Shown here in pieces: positions 42,963 to 51,660 of a stretch of 64,000 bases of DNA. The number at the start of each line of letters is the position of its first letter. Positions within the stretch are counted from its first letter, which is position 1. The translations under genes and the position numbers were made by a program. The notes beneath the pieces were generated by a model, which saw only the letters and a list, made by a program, of their open reading frames with translations, ran no database searches and was not told where the DNA came from. Source of the stretch: Alicyclobacillus sp. ALC3 (lineage in GTDB: Bacteria > Bacillota > Bacilli > Alicyclobacillales > Alicyclobacillaceae); contig NZ_CP066784.1 in NCBI RefSeq assembly GCF_028751195.1, forward strand, positions 1,302,001-1,366,000, in the 5' to 3' direction.

Positions 42963-42989
42963 TTAGCACTCACAAGTCAAGAGTGCTAA
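42963..42989 (-). promoter_or_regulatory. CIRCE element (HrcA operator) of htpG
   Basis: TTAGCACTC-N9-GAGTGCTAA is a perfect match to the CIRCE consensus, with 9-base arms and a 9-base spacer. It lies just downstream of the htpG promoter, where HrcA binding blocks transcription and is relieved by heat shock. Confidence 0.95.
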
Positions 42990-43000
42990 CGCCACTCCTT

Positions 43001-43028
43001 ATTTTACATATCGCTCGGCGGTCGTCAA
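43001..43028 (-). promoter_or_regulatory. Probable htpG promoter
   Basis: Minus strand TTGACG (43028-43023), 16-base spacer, TAAAAT (43006-43001). Its expected transcription start is at or just before the CIRCE element. Confidence 0.65.
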
Positions 43029-43093
43029 TTTCTAAGGAGTCTGGTTGGACGAAATTCGCGGAGGTGAGATGGCAAAGTTGGGGATGACCGAAC

Positions 43094-44047
43094 TTACACT
43101 GCGTAGCGGACAAACCAGCCTAACTGAAGGAGCAAATCGCGGGCGACCCATCCGGCATAGGCGAGTCTCTCGTCATCTTGATGTCGTAACGGGACATTCT
43201 CTTGCAACAGTTCCTCACACTGTTCCACGAGGTTCGAGTGTACGACGTTACGCAACTGATTAATTGCCTTCTCGTGCAGAGACGTGATGTTGGCGATGTG
43301 AACAGCGAGTTGCTCGCTTTTTTCCGGAAATTGATTGACAAGCCGCAACAGTTTATACTCCAGCCAAAAAATCTGCAGGAGTTTTCGGTAGGTCGCCTGC
43401 CGGCGTAGCTCAGAGTACTTCTTCCGCCCGATTGCCCGCTCCTCTTGAAGCAGGATAAACATACTATCCAGTTTGCGCAATTTCTTCTCAACGTCCACTT
43501 CAGAGAGCTTCGATTGATGAATCTCCTTTGTAGCGCCAAGGCGCAGCAACAGCGATAGTTCGTCTCGAACGGAGCGAATCTCTTCGAACAGCCGTGACTC
43601 CACCTTCGGTGGAAACAAGAAAATGTTCAGCAATGTCGCAAATACAATACCCATCATGATGAAGATAAACCGATGCACGGCGTACGTCAGGTAGTCCCCT
43701 TGTTGAGAGTAAAATACGAGTGCAATCACTACAAACACGGACAGGTCCAAACTCGATTCAAGTTTGAGCCGGAGATTGACGGCAATGGTCAGAACGATCA
43801 GGAGCCCAATTACCACGGGGTGGTTGCCAAGCAAAGACACGCCGGCAATAGCGATGGTGGCGCCGATGGCGTTCGCAATCGTGTTGTCCCACAACTGTCT
43901 CCAGGAGCGGTAAATCGACGGCTGGATGGCCAGCACGGACGAAGCCACAATGAAGCCAACGCCCGAGGCGAGGTTAAACCAGTGGCTGAGGTAAATGGCA
44001 AAAATGACGGCTAGGCCTGTCTTAATTACGCGCGCACCGACATGCAT
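43094..44047 (-). CDS. Aromatic acid exporter-like family membrane protein
   Basis: A 317-residue protein: about six N-terminal helices (10-150) followed by a soluble, helical and highly charged C-terminal half. The start MHVGARVIKTGLAVIFAIYLSHWF and the QPSIYRSWRQLWDNTIANAIGA segment match the aromatic acid exporter-like family (DUF939, YgaE-like in bacilli), distant relatives of FUSC efflux pumps. The function in bacilli is not established. ATG 44047 has GGGAGGTG 6 bases upstream. It lies near htpG but is read separately. Confidence 0.82.
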   Translation of the reverse strand: MHVGARVIKTGLAVIFAIYLSHWFNLASGVGFIVASSVLAIQPSIYRSWRQLWDNTIANAIGATIAIAGVSLLGNHPVVIGLLIVLTIAVNLRLKLESSLDLSVFVVIALVFYSQQGDYLTYAVHRFIFIMMGIVFATLLNIFLFPPKVESRLFEEIRSVRDELSLLLRLGATKEIHQSKLSEVDVEKKLRKLDSMFILLQEERAIGRKKYSELRRQATYRKLLQIFWLEYKLLRLVNQFPEKSEQLAVHIANITSLHEKAINQLRNVVHSNLVEQCEELLQENVPLRHQDDERLAYAGWVARDLLLQLGWFVRYAV

Positions 44048-44090
44048 CAAAAGCACCTCCCTTCACCTGCTACTATATGCTTGTTTGATG

Positions 44091-44894
44091 TCAGTGCCCA
44101 AATTCTTTTACACCGGAGTACGCCAACCAACGGCGGATTATTCGCCGCAGTCTCGCCCGGCGGTGCAGTAGCAGGTCAATCATCTCGGCTTGCAGAGGAG
44201 CGCTCAAGGCGCCAGCCGGAACGCTTCGTACCGCTTCTTCAATCGTCTCGACCGGCATCTGCTCAATCCGCTCTACCATCGGCTCGAGTACGCGCCACGA
44301 GGATTGAATCCGCAGAAGTCCGTTTGGCACGTGGTAATAGCGCCACAATTTGTCCCAGTAGGCCGTCGACCAGTCGTGTTCATCCCACTTGTACGGGGCA
44401 CCAAGCAGAGCGAGCGCGTGGTCAATCAGGTACCAGTTGTACCGCTGTGCGCCCGGTCTGCGATACAGCACGATATTTTTCCCAACCGCTCGGTCGACGT
44501 TCGCGATCCAAGCGTCGAACACAACCAGTTGCCGCAATCGTTTTATGTTTTCAACCTGCTCTTCCGGCCGTTCACGAACGATTTGTCCGATTTGGTTCCA
44601 TGTCGTAATCTCCGCAGCTTGCGTGGCAACAGATACGATTCCTTGCCGCGGTAAACCGTCAGAACCGATAACTTCTGCCAGGTCTAGCTTGGCAACCGGA
44701 AAACGGAGTTGTTTCGCAAGCGTAGCCGCCGCCCACTCGTTTGCGATGTAAGGACCGGCGTAGTGCCATTGGTCTGGCGTCGCAAACTTGAAAAAACCGG
44801 TCCCCTCCACTGGGTTGGTGACAATCCAGACGGACCCCTGCAATTTGGCGGAGAGTTTCCGTTCAAAACGCCAAGTTCCCTGATCAGTTGTCAA
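44091..44894 (-). CDS. HipA-like kinase domain protein
   Basis: A 267-residue protein with the C-terminal part of a HipA-like kinase fold. It shows KLRQLVVFDAWIANVDRAVGKNI (catalytic Asp and metal Asn region) and YLIDHALALLG, with a Lys in FFKFATPDQ near the N-terminus as the possible ATP Lys. No HipB antitoxin is adjacent, so a persister toxin role is unlikely; it may phosphorylate a small molecule or protein. The TTG start overlaps the stop of the GT4 gene (TTGA), so it is translationally coupled to a glycosyltransferase. Start 44894 is fixed by that overlap and by AGGGGGTG upstream. Confidence 0.72.
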   Translation of the reverse strand: MTTDQGTWRFERKLSAKLQGSVWIVTNPVEGTGFFKFATPDQWHYAGPYIANEWAAATLAKQLRFPVAKLDLAEVIGSDGLPRQGIVSVATQAAEITTWNQIGQIVRERPEEQVENIKRLRQLVVFDAWIANVDRAVGKNIVLYRRPGAQRYNWYLIDHALALLGAPYKWDEHDWSTAYWDKLWRYYHVPNGLLRIQSSWRVLEPMVERIEQMPVETIEEAVRSVPAGALSAPLQAEMIDLLLHRRARLRRIIRRWLAYSGVKEFGH

Positions 44895-46048
44895 CGAGCC
44901 CGCACCCCCTGTCGACTAGCTGTCAGGTCCTGAAACAGTGCCAAATACCGCTCTGCGACGCTGTTCCAGGTGTAACTGTGGGACCGACTACGCCCCGCTC
45001 TGGCGCGCTCGGCCACTTCGTCCGGGTGCAGCAACGTGTTCTCTACAACATCTGCAATAGCGTATTGGTCGACACTCGGAATAATGTGCGCTACATTCGA
45101 ATCGATGAAATCCGACAGACCGCCGGACTGTGTGGCGACCAGCGGGATCCCGCAGGCCATCGCTTCAAGCGCCACCAGCCCGAATGACTCCAACTGGCTT
45201 GGGACAATCACAAGGTCATGCGCTCTATAAATGTCAGCCATCCTTTGCGCCGGTTGAAAACCGAGCCAACGCACGTGCTGAGAAACTTGCAGTTTCCCGG
45301 CTAGTTCTGCGAGCCTTGCCTTGTACTGCAGTCCTCCACGACCTACAACGTCAAGAGTTACTGGCCAATCTCGTTGGCGCAGTACGGCGATACTCTGCAG
45401 CAACTCTTCGATGCCCTTCTGCGGGATGAGCCTCCCGACAAACAGCAACCGGGTTCCGGGGTCGCGTCGTTCAACGAGTAGTGTGTTCTGCCACTTTACC
45501 TGGCCAGGTATATCAACCCCGTTAGATATGACGCGAATGCGGTCTGCACACTGTGGACAAATGGCGATAATGCCTTGCCGCTGCCACTCGCTTGGCACCA
45601 CGACGCGATCGGCTTTCCTAATCAACCGCTCCTGGCGTCGTTTCATCATATCTTGGTGCGGCGACCAGGGCTCGTCAGAAATCAGTGAGTGGCAGGTGTA
45701 GACAACCGGGATGTTTCGCAACTCCTGCAAGTGCAACGCAATATTCGCAAAGCCGACACTGTGCACGTGAATCAGGTCCGGCCACGCCACGGCCCGACGC
45801 CGAGCGGCTAGCAGAATGGGCGCTGTGTTAAAACGGCGCCGCGCTTCGTGAAAAAACGGCTTGCGCCGCGGGATGCGCAACACACGAATGGCCTGGTTGC
45901 GAGCCAGCCTTGCAGGACCCTTCCCGCGAGCGATCACAGTTACATCCTCGCCGAGGTCGCGGACGGCTCGAGACAGTTGCGTCGCAACAACACCTAACCC
46001 CCCAATGAACCACGGCGCGTACTCATTGGTTAGCACCCAAATTCGCAC
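44891..46048 (-). CDS. GT4 family glycosyltransferase
   Basis: A 385-residue GT-B glycosyltransferase: N-terminal acceptor domain (WVLTNEYAPWFIGGLGVVATQLS, HVHSVGFANIA), then a nucleotide-sugar domain with RLLFVGRLIPQKGIEELLQSI, VPSQLESFGLVALEAMACGIPLVATQSGG (the E-x7-E motif). It transfers a sugar from an NDP donor, retaining configuration, probably to a surface glycan or lipid. GTG 46048 has GGTGAGGTG upstream. It forms a two-gene unit with the HipA-like gene and faces the lipoprotein gene divergently across a 300-base gap. Confidence 0.93.
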   Translation of the reverse strand: MRIWVLTNEYAPWFIGGLGVVATQLSRAVRDLGEDVTVIARGKGPARLARNQAIRVLRIPRRKPFFHEARRRFNTAPILLAARRRAVAWPDLIHVHSVGFANIALHLQELRNIPVVYTCHSLISDEPWSPHQDMMKRRQERLIRKADRVVVPSEWQRQGIIAICPQCADRIRVISNGVDIPGQVKWQNTLLVERRDPGTRLLFVGRLIPQKGIEELLQSIAVLRQRDWPVTLDVVGRGGLQYKARLAELAGKLQVSQHVRWLGFQPAQRMADIYRAHDLVIVPSQLESFGLVALEAMACGIPLVATQSGGLSDFIDSNVAHIIPSVDQYAIADVVENTLLHPDEVAERARAGRSRSHSYTWNSVAERYLALFQDLTASRQGVRAR

Positions 46049-46348
46049 ATGCTGTCACCTCACCCGTCTGAACAAACAGCGGACACGATTTGTCCCACCG
46101 TATTCAGTTCCAGTTTGGTGCGGAACCGGCGACAGCCCGTACTCGGACGCATCCCCGTAACTCCCAATGTGTAGATGGTGATATAGACAGCGTGTAGTAA
46201 AGTTTATCAGGGTACTGAAATGTGGCAATCGGGTACCGGCACATGGGAACTCGTGCCCGCGGGAACTTACGACTGGGTCGCTCCGTCTATTGATTTGGTC
46301 ACAGTTTCGGCCGGAGTGCAACCAGCACACCTGCAGAGGAGAACTCAC

Positions 46349-47767
46349 ATGTCCTCACTTCGTCCATTTACATTCGCATCCGCCGTCGCACTTTGTTCGC
46401 TCCTAGCTGGCTGCAGCCCATTTTCAGCCAGCAACCGCGCGACGTCGCTGCCCGCGCCAAAACACGCACAGCCTGTCCGTGAGAAACATGTGGTACCGCG
46501 TACACCTGCAGGTCAGTCGGTGAGTCCAGTGGCACCAGTAGTGCTCGGAGTACGGAAATTTCCGTTTCCCTTTCAGGCCATGCTTGCTGTATCATCGGAT
46601 GCCGATCACGAAACTCTGCGCAAGTTCAACCTGGCACATGAGTTTCTCAATTCCACGAGCATGACACCGATGGGGCGAGGCCTCGGTCTCGACATCGCAG
46701 ACTCGTTTTTCATGTACAACGGTTCAAACATCCCCACCTACACCGATGTCAACAACGTCCCACTCAAGGACGAGTTGACTTGGTTCCGGGGCACTTCTTC
46801 GCAGCCCTACGCTGCTAGTGTTTTGAACCAATACATCAAGGACGGGTGGATCGACACGCTCCACACTTATGGGGACTTCAGCCGTGTAAACCAATCTCAA
46901 ACGGTCTTTACGCGAGCGCTCGCAGCGCGCGCGATTGCAACTTTGCGACAAAACGGAGATTTTCTCACGGTCTGGACCGACCACGGCAACCAATCGAACG
47001 TCGACAATTTCGGTGCGTACCAACCAACAGGGTTTGACAGTTACCAACAAGGAGCTAACCCTTGGTCGAAGTACTACCACACGAATCTGCTCATCCCGTA
47101 CGGGGTGAAGTTTGTCTGGGCCGACCGGGCAAGTGATGTGTTCGGTCGCACCAGTATGATTTATCCCATCGTGCTTCCTAGCGGGCAGAAGGTTTGGGGC
47201 TTCTGGCGGTATACCAACAGTGGTTACACGGTAAACGGCAGTCCGATTTGGGAATGGACAGTGAACGACATCCCAAGTGAATTGTCGACGCAGCACTTGC
47301 AACAAATTGCGTCCAATCATCAGTATGCGATTATCGCGACCCACTTGTCTGCGAACAACAACTACTGGCCGTTTTCGTGGCCAGTCATACACGCCTTTCA
47401 GTACCTACAAAAGGAACAGCTAGGTGGACACATCCTGGTTGCACGCACAAGCAGACTACTCAACTACAACGTCGTGCAGCAATACCTGCACTTTACAGTC
47501 CTGCACACAGGCAACCGCAGCGTCGTAGATATTGAAGGCGTAGCAGACCCGGTGTTTGGTTGGTACGTACCTACTTTGAACGACTTGCATGGCATCACGT
47601 TTTACACCAATAATCCAATACAGACGACGATTGAGGTGAATGGCAAACCAGTCCCGGCAAACCTGCTGCAGAGGAACACCACCGATGGCTATGCGCCGAG
47701 CATTGGTTTTAAATGGTACGCGCCCAACACCACAAACTACGCCATCCAAGCTCCTGGCATCAAATAA
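46349..47767 (+). CDS. Lipoprotein with polysaccharide-deacetylase-like N-terminus
   Basis: A 472-residue secreted lipoprotein. The signal peptide ends at lipobox LLAGC (Cys about residue 22), then a Pro-rich linker. From about residue 75 the sequence FQAMLAVSSDADHETLRKFNLAHEFL resembles the first strand of NodB-like polysaccharide deacetylase folds, with SDAD at the catalytic Asp position, and later WTDHGNQSN could supply a histidine. The rest is mostly beta and Asn/Tyr-rich, without a recognised domain. ATG 46349 has AGAGGAGA upstream. The next gene, a large membrane protein, starts 45 bases later, suggesting a joint role in surface glycan assembly. Confidence 0.7.
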   Translation: MSSLRPFTFASAVALCSLLAGCSPFSASNRATSLPAPKHAQPVREKHVVPRTPAGQSVSPVAPVVLGVRKFPFPFQAMLAVSSDADHETLRKFNLAHEFLNSTSMTPMGRGLGLDIADSFFMYNGSNIPTYTDVNNVPLKDELTWFRGTSSQPYAASVLNQYIKDGWIDTLHTYGDFSRVNQSQTVFTRALAARAIATLRQNGDFLTVWTDHGNQSNVDNFGAYQPTGFDSYQQGANPWSKYYHTNLLIPYGVKFVWADRASDVFGRTSMIYPIVLPSGQKVWGFWRYTNSGYTVNGSPIWEWTVNDIPSELSTQHLQQIASNHQYAIIATHLSANNNYWPFSWPVIHAFQYLQKEQLGGHILVARTSRLLNYNVVQQYLHFTVLHTGNRSVVDIEGVADPVFGWYVPTLNDLHGITFYTNNPIQTTIEVNGKPVPANLLQRNTTDGYAPSIGFKWYAPNTTNYAIQAPGIK

Positions 47768-47812
47768 CTTGGGCAGTGATTGTACTTTACGAGGATAAGT
47801 GGGGGGCAGGCA

Positions 47813-49582
47813 TTGACCTACAGCATAAGATCTCGATCCTGGACGGTTCTCTTTTACGTTTGTATGTTCTGCCTATACTTGATTCCCGCAGCCATCATTC
47901 TCGGACCCGCATTACTTCATCCGAAAACGATTTTCGTCGGAACGAATCAAGATTCGGGTCAATTCATGTGGTATTTGGGGTGGTTTTGGCACGCGCTGGT
48001 CAACGGGCAAAACCCCTTGACGACAACAGCAGTGAACTACCCATACGACTTCAAACTAATGTTAAATACATCCATTGTAACCGAGGCCGTTGTCTTCGGA
48101 CCCTTGGTCTACCTTGCAAACACCGTTTTCGCATTCAATGTCGTTGTGCTCGCATCCTTGGTCTTGTCCGGATTGTTCGGATACAGCCTTCTGCGTGCCG
48201 TTGGCGCGCGCAAATGGCTTGCTGTGCTCGGCGGACTGTTGCTCGAAATGTCCCCGTTTACTGTGAATCAGTTAGTGGATGGTCACATCAACTTCAGCAT
48301 GTCGAGCGCCATCATTCTGGCTATCTTGTCTGTTACAGCTCGTTTTCTGCAGCGTCAGCGGCGACCTGTAGCAACTGGAGGCCTAATCGGGGCGTTGTGC
48401 GTCGCGCAGTTCTACACATCACTCGAGATGTTTGCGACCTTCACCCTGATGGCTGTCATTGCCGTTGTGTTTTACACACTGTTCAGTGCAAAAACCCTCA
48501 TGCATCGAACTTTGACGCGGATTCACTTTCAAGCCGCAGTCACGGCCTTGACTGTTACGTTGGCCCTCACCCTGCCTGGAGCGTGGCTGTTTCTCGCAGG
48601 TTTGCACGGGCACTCAACTCCTTTTATGCCGCGTAATATCTGGGTGACCGACGTCGTCAATTTGTTGCTTCCGACAACGGCACAATGGCTACACACGGGG
48701 TTGTCCGCTCGCGCTGTGCATCGGTTTACAGGTGACCTGTCGGAAATGGGCGGCTACCTTGGAATTCCCCTTGTCGTTGGAATCGTATGGATACTGTTCG
48801 CATGCCACAGGCAAAAATGGGTGTGGGTGCTGTTCATCGTGGGCTCTGCTGCCACTGTCCTTTCGTTTGGCCCACACTTGCACATCTTCGGCCATATCAC
48901 CAAAATTCGCATGCCCTGGGTCGTAGTGGAGCGACTGCCTTTGCTACAGGACGCTACGGCAGGGCGAATCATGTTTTATGCAGATGTTTCGTTTGTCACG
49001 CTGCTAGTGGTTGGACTTGAGCGAATCATGCGGACCAGTCGGGGAAGAGTGCCGAAAGGGGTCGCGACGTATTTGCTGCTCATCGCTGCTGCCTGTGCCT
49101 GGATACCGACGGCAAAGTTTTGGCATCAGCACGTTCTACCTTCTTCCAATTTATTTCGACAGACCGACTTTCAGACGGTCATCGACCATCAGCCCGTAAC
49201 TGTCCTGGTAAATGGGTACTGGTCATTCGGGTACGTCATGCAGGCATTAGCAGACTCTGGCTACTCGTTCCCTGTCACTAATGTATATGGGTTCCCCTAC
49301 ACGTCATGGATGGCCAACGGGAGACTCGAGCAAGAATTCTCGAATGACTTTCTGTTTGAATCAGACTTCTCGCGATACGCGAGTAATACGTATGATGATT
49401 CTCTGGCCGTATCGAACTTGCGCAAATACATCGCGCAACGTCACCCTGCACACATCCTCTGGTTACAGGGCTACAGTACGCCACTCCCACCAACCCTTGC
49501 ATACGCCCTGACACAGGTTTGTGGTCGTCCGATGACGATGGATGGATCATATCTGTGGCAGGTCCCTTCGCTCTCATCTTGA
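47813..49582 (+). CDS. Large membrane protein, GT-C glycosyltransferase-like
   Basis: About 589 residues with some 11-12 helices and a C-terminal extracellular domain (about 450-589). The first outer loop reads VGTNQDSGQFMWYLGWFWHALVNGQNP, with an acidic residue and the WHAL-like pattern seen in GT-C type membrane glycosyltransferases and YfhO-like proteins. The specificity cannot be told. TTG 47813 is favoured because GTGGGGGG lies before it; TTG 47780 is an alternative. It follows the lipoprotein gene as a likely operon partner. Confidence 0.65.
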   Translation: MTYSIRSRSWTVLFYVCMFCLYLIPAAIILGPALLHPKTIFVGTNQDSGQFMWYLGWFWHALVNGQNPLTTTAVNYPYDFKLMLNTSIVTEAVVFGPLVYLANTVFAFNVVVLASLVLSGLFGYSLLRAVGARKWLAVLGGLLLEMSPFTVNQLVDGHINFSMSSAIILAILSVTARFLQRQRRPVATGGLIGALCVAQFYTSLEMFATFTLMAVIAVVFYTLFSAKTLMHRTLTRIHFQAAVTALTVTLALTLPGAWLFLAGLHGHSTPFMPRNIWVTDVVNLLLPTTAQWLHTGLSARAVHRFTGDLSEMGGYLGIPLVVGIVWILFACHRQKWVWVLFIVGSAATVLSFGPHLHIFGHITKIRMPWVVVERLPLLQDATAGRIMFYADVSFVTLLVVGLERIMRTSRGRVPKGVATYLLLIAAACAWIPTAKFWHQHVLPSSNLFRQTDFQTVIDHQPVTVLVNGYWSFGYVMQALADSGYSFPVTNVYGFPYTSWMANGRLEQEFSNDFLFESDFSRYASNTYDDSLAVSNLRKYIAQRHPAHILWLQGYSTPLPPTLAYALTQVCGRPMTMDGSYLWQVPSLSS

Positions 49583-49650
49583 TGAACAAGTCAGGCTATC
49601 GTTAGGGTCAAACGGCTAAACAACCATCCGTTCCGTTCGCAGGGGGCATA

Positions 49651-50640
49651 TCACAGCGCCCGCCTGCTCAGTTCGCTGAAGGCGTCACGCAGCCACCGCA
49701 GTTTTGTCGCAGTAATGACTTCAAGTTCCGCACGGGAGAGATGCCCTTGGCGATACTTGAAGACCTCCCACCCAAGCATCATCAGGGTGTTGTCGAAAAA
49801 ACACGCTAGCCAACTGACGCGAAATGCGTCGTTGTCGACTGACCAGCCAGCGTTGCGCAGCACACTGCAAAAATGGCTGTACGCTGCTCTACGAAGGTCG
49901 TCGTCCAGAATATCTTGGACGAAAATCGTCAAGTCACGTTGTGGAACCGCCACACATGCAAACTCCCAGTCGGTCAACTTCAGGGTTTGCCCTCGAACGA
50001 GCAAATTCTCCAAGTGAGGGTCGCCGTGCGTCACTGTAGATGGCCCCTGCATCCACGCCTGCAGTTGCGGATAGAACAATTGGGCTTGGCGTTCAAGAGC
50101 GCGAATGTCATCGGCCGTCACGCCACCGATGCCCACCTCGGCTGCCCAAGTCACCCGTTCCAAGGCTTCCTCAGCCCAAACAATGGACGACTTTACCGGG
50201 TAGGTTGCCAACACACCGTCACGCAACCACGTTTGACTGCGCTCGCGGAACCGAATGTGCAACTCAGTCAGCCAGGTAACGGCTTGGAGGATAAGCGGTG
50301 AGCGAGTTCTTGGCATTGAGCGGCTGAGGGTAGTTTTCAGTGGCTCTCCGACATCTTCGAGCAACAGTCCACGTCCGGCCGGGTCCTGAATCTGCGCGAA
50401 TAGACGCGGCATGTAGTCTGCGAGCGCGCTCGACAACGATTCGTACAGCGACCATTCACTTGAGCGGTCAGGTGCCATCTGCTTATAGACCAAGGGCACC
50501 TGTTCGAGGTCGGGCGACAGCACAACAATTTGATAGATCGCCAAAGCTGCGAATCCCCCGACAAGACGCTCCGCACGCAGCACGGTCCAGTTGCGTGCAG
50601 CAAACCACCTTTGTAGCTCATCAGGCAGTTCTTTGCCCAT
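49651..50640 (-). CDS. APH-like phosphotransferase
   Basis: A 329-residue protein of the aminoglycoside phosphotransferase/choline kinase fold. The catalytic loop is VTHGDPHLENLLV (HGDxxxxN) and the metal motif is KLTDWEFA (DxE/DFE). The N-terminal lobe is degenerate, with LVYKQMAPD as a possible ATP Lys. Such enzymes phosphorylate small molecules, including amino sugars, so an antibiotic target should not be assumed. AAGGTGATG precedes the ATG at 50640. That ribosome binding site lies inside the truncated tnpB remnant, so the element's insertion or loss shaped the present 5' region of the gene. Confidence 0.85.
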   Translation of the reverse strand: MGKELPDELQRWFAARNWTVLRAERLVGGFAALAIYQIVVLSPDLEQVPLVYKQMAPDRSSEWSLYESLSSALADYMPRLFAQIQDPAGRGLLLEDVGEPLKTTLSRSMPRTRSPLILQAVTWLTELHIRFRERSQTWLRDGVLATYPVKSSIVWAEEALERVTWAAEVGIGGVTADDIRALERQAQLFYPQLQAWMQGPSTVTHGDPHLENLLVRGQTLKLTDWEFACVAVPQRDLTIFVQDILDDDLRRAAYSHFCSVLRNAGWSVDNDAFRVSWLACFFDNTLMMLGWEVFKYRQGHLSRAELEVITATKLRWLRDAFSELSRRAL

Positions 50641-50776
50641 CTGGCATCACCTTCTTCAGCGCGACACGTTCGTCCAGCAGGCGATTGTAGAGCAGGCGAC
50701 AGCGCTCTAAAGTGAACTGTATTTTCTCTTCTTGTTCTTTCGTGGGGTAAAGTCTGTACTTGTACGCTTTTCGCAT
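50621..50776 (-). pseudogene. TnpB (IS605 OrfB) remnant, N-terminal 51 codons
   Basis: From ATG 50776 the minus strand reads MRKAYKYRLYPTKEQEEKIQ, continuing with ERCRLLYNRLLDERVALKK, the classic start of TnpB/OrfB, the RNA-guided nuclease carried by IS200/IS605 elements. After about 42 residues the frame leaves the family and ends at a TGA that lies 18 bases inside the APH-like gene. Normal TnpB is about 350-400 residues, so only the N-terminal tenth remains. It starts 4 bases after the tnpA remnant stop, the usual tnpA-tnpB order. Confidence 0.85.
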
Positions 50777-50780
50777 GAGG

Positions 50781-51042
50781 TCATCTCGATTTCTGCGCTT
50801 CGATATACTTCCTGATTACGTCCAGTTGAACAGTACCCACGGTAGCGACAAAAGGGAATTCGTCCACAGGGAGGGCAAACGACTCTCTAGAGATTTGAAT
50901 TCATCGCGAAGAATTTGGGAAGTGTATCCCTATCACCTTGCCTCAATGGGTTCAACAAGCACTGACGATACATCGGGCAAAAGACAACGTGGTACTTGCG
51001 GTCGAAAGTAATATTGTGGTTTGCATCAGCTTCTCTACTCAT
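50781..51042 (-). pseudogene. IS200/IS605 TnpA transposase remnant
   Basis: From ATG 51042 the minus strand encodes MSREADANHNITFDRKYHVV then FCPMYRQCLL, the N-terminus of the IS200/IS605 single-strand transposase. The middle, including the HUH histidines, is missing. After a frameshift comes SLESRLPSLWTNS, and after a second one FVATVGTVQLDVIRKYIEAQ, the C-terminus with the catalytic Tyr region. About 262 bases remain of the usual ~400, with an internal deletion and at least one frameshift, so it is inactive. A tnpB remnant follows. No intact element ends were identified. Confidence 0.88.
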
Positions 51043-51173
51043 GGCGAAACACACAAAAAGTATAGCGCGAAACCCTAGATACAGCAATTTCATCCATCGT
51101 TGAGAGAGGAGTCATGATTCGTCTAACGGCGCAAATAGCCAACCATAATACAACGGTTACGAGGAGGGTTTAG

Positions 51174-51527
51174 ATGAATCGACACGAAGACCACACTACG
51201 GTATCTGGGCTAGGCTTCACGGTTTCTGCTCAAGACCTCAAGTACGTGAACGAGTATCCAGGTCAGTGGGAACTGACCGGTCAGCCAGAAAAAATCCCGG
51301 AGAACTACTGGCTCATCACGCACGACGGTCAAGGACATAACGTACGCGGCCACTTGAGCCCACAGCAAATTTTGGACTGGGGGCGCGACCAAGGTTGGCA
51401 GTGTGCCTACGTAGCTCCGTACGGGCACCATGTAATGGGTGCAGAGGACGAAGTTCAGCTCCATGACTGGTTGCGGGAACGGCAGAGGCGGGCAGCCGAA
51501 GAAGCTGTAGACCAACATCTTCAGTGA
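51174..51527 (+). CDS. Conserved-looking hypothetical protein (117 residues)
   Basis: A soluble protein rich in Trp, His and Gln, with strong ribosome binding site ACGAGGAGGG before the ATG. The central part (YVNEYPGQWELTGQPEKIPE, then NYWLITHDGQGHN) and the charged helix at the end (LHDWLRERQRRAAEEAVDQH) look like a folded protein. I do not recognise a family or motif. It is monocistronic between the IS remnant and csoR, and a hairpin follows. Confidence 0.65.
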   Translation: MNRHEDHTTVSGLGFTVSAQDLKYVNEYPGQWELTGQPEKIPENYWLITHDGQGHNVRGHLSPQQILDWGRDQGWQCAYVAPYGHHVMGAEDEVQLHDWLRERQRRAAEEAVDQHLQ

Positions 51528-51543
51528 CAATCTGACCACGAAG

Positions 51544-51576
51544 GACGGGCCTGTCATCTCCGAAACCAGGCCCGTC
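51544..51576 (+). terminator. Terminator-like hairpin
   Basis: GACGGGCCTG (51544-51553) and CAGGCCCGTC (51567-51576) form a 10-bp perfect stem. No T-run follows (ACCTCGATT). It ends the preceding hypothetical gene just before the csoR promoter. Confidence 0.7.
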
Positions 51577-51597
51577 ACCTCGATTAGGCACGTGTCT

Positions 51598-51626
51598 TTG
51601 ACACAGATACCATACGGGGGTACACT
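51598..51626 (+). promoter_or_regulatory. csoR-copA-copZ promoter with CsoR operator
   Basis: A perfect TTGACA (51598-51603), 17-base spacer and TACACT (51621-51626). The spacer carries ATACCATACGGGGGTAC (51607-51623), closely resembling the known CsoR operator of Bacillus copZA, so Cu(I)-free CsoR would block RNA polymerase directly. Confidence 0.88.
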
Positions 51627-51660
51627 ATGTCAAAGACCAATCAGGAATGGAGCGTGCGGG

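Noticed and set aside
44091-44894. HipA-like protein as part of a HipBA toxin-antitoxin module
   Set aside because: No HTH antitoxin gene is adjacent; the only coupled gene is a glycosyltransferase.
47713-48636. Plus-strand frame of about 307 codons overlapping the lipoprotein end and the GT-C-like gene
   Set aside because: Composition is typical of a shifted frame and the hydrophobic helices are in the other frame.
49651-50640. APH-like gene as an aminoglycoside resistance gene
   Set aside because: The fold is broad and the N-terminal lobe is divergent; context points to envelope metabolism, and resistance cannot be inferred.
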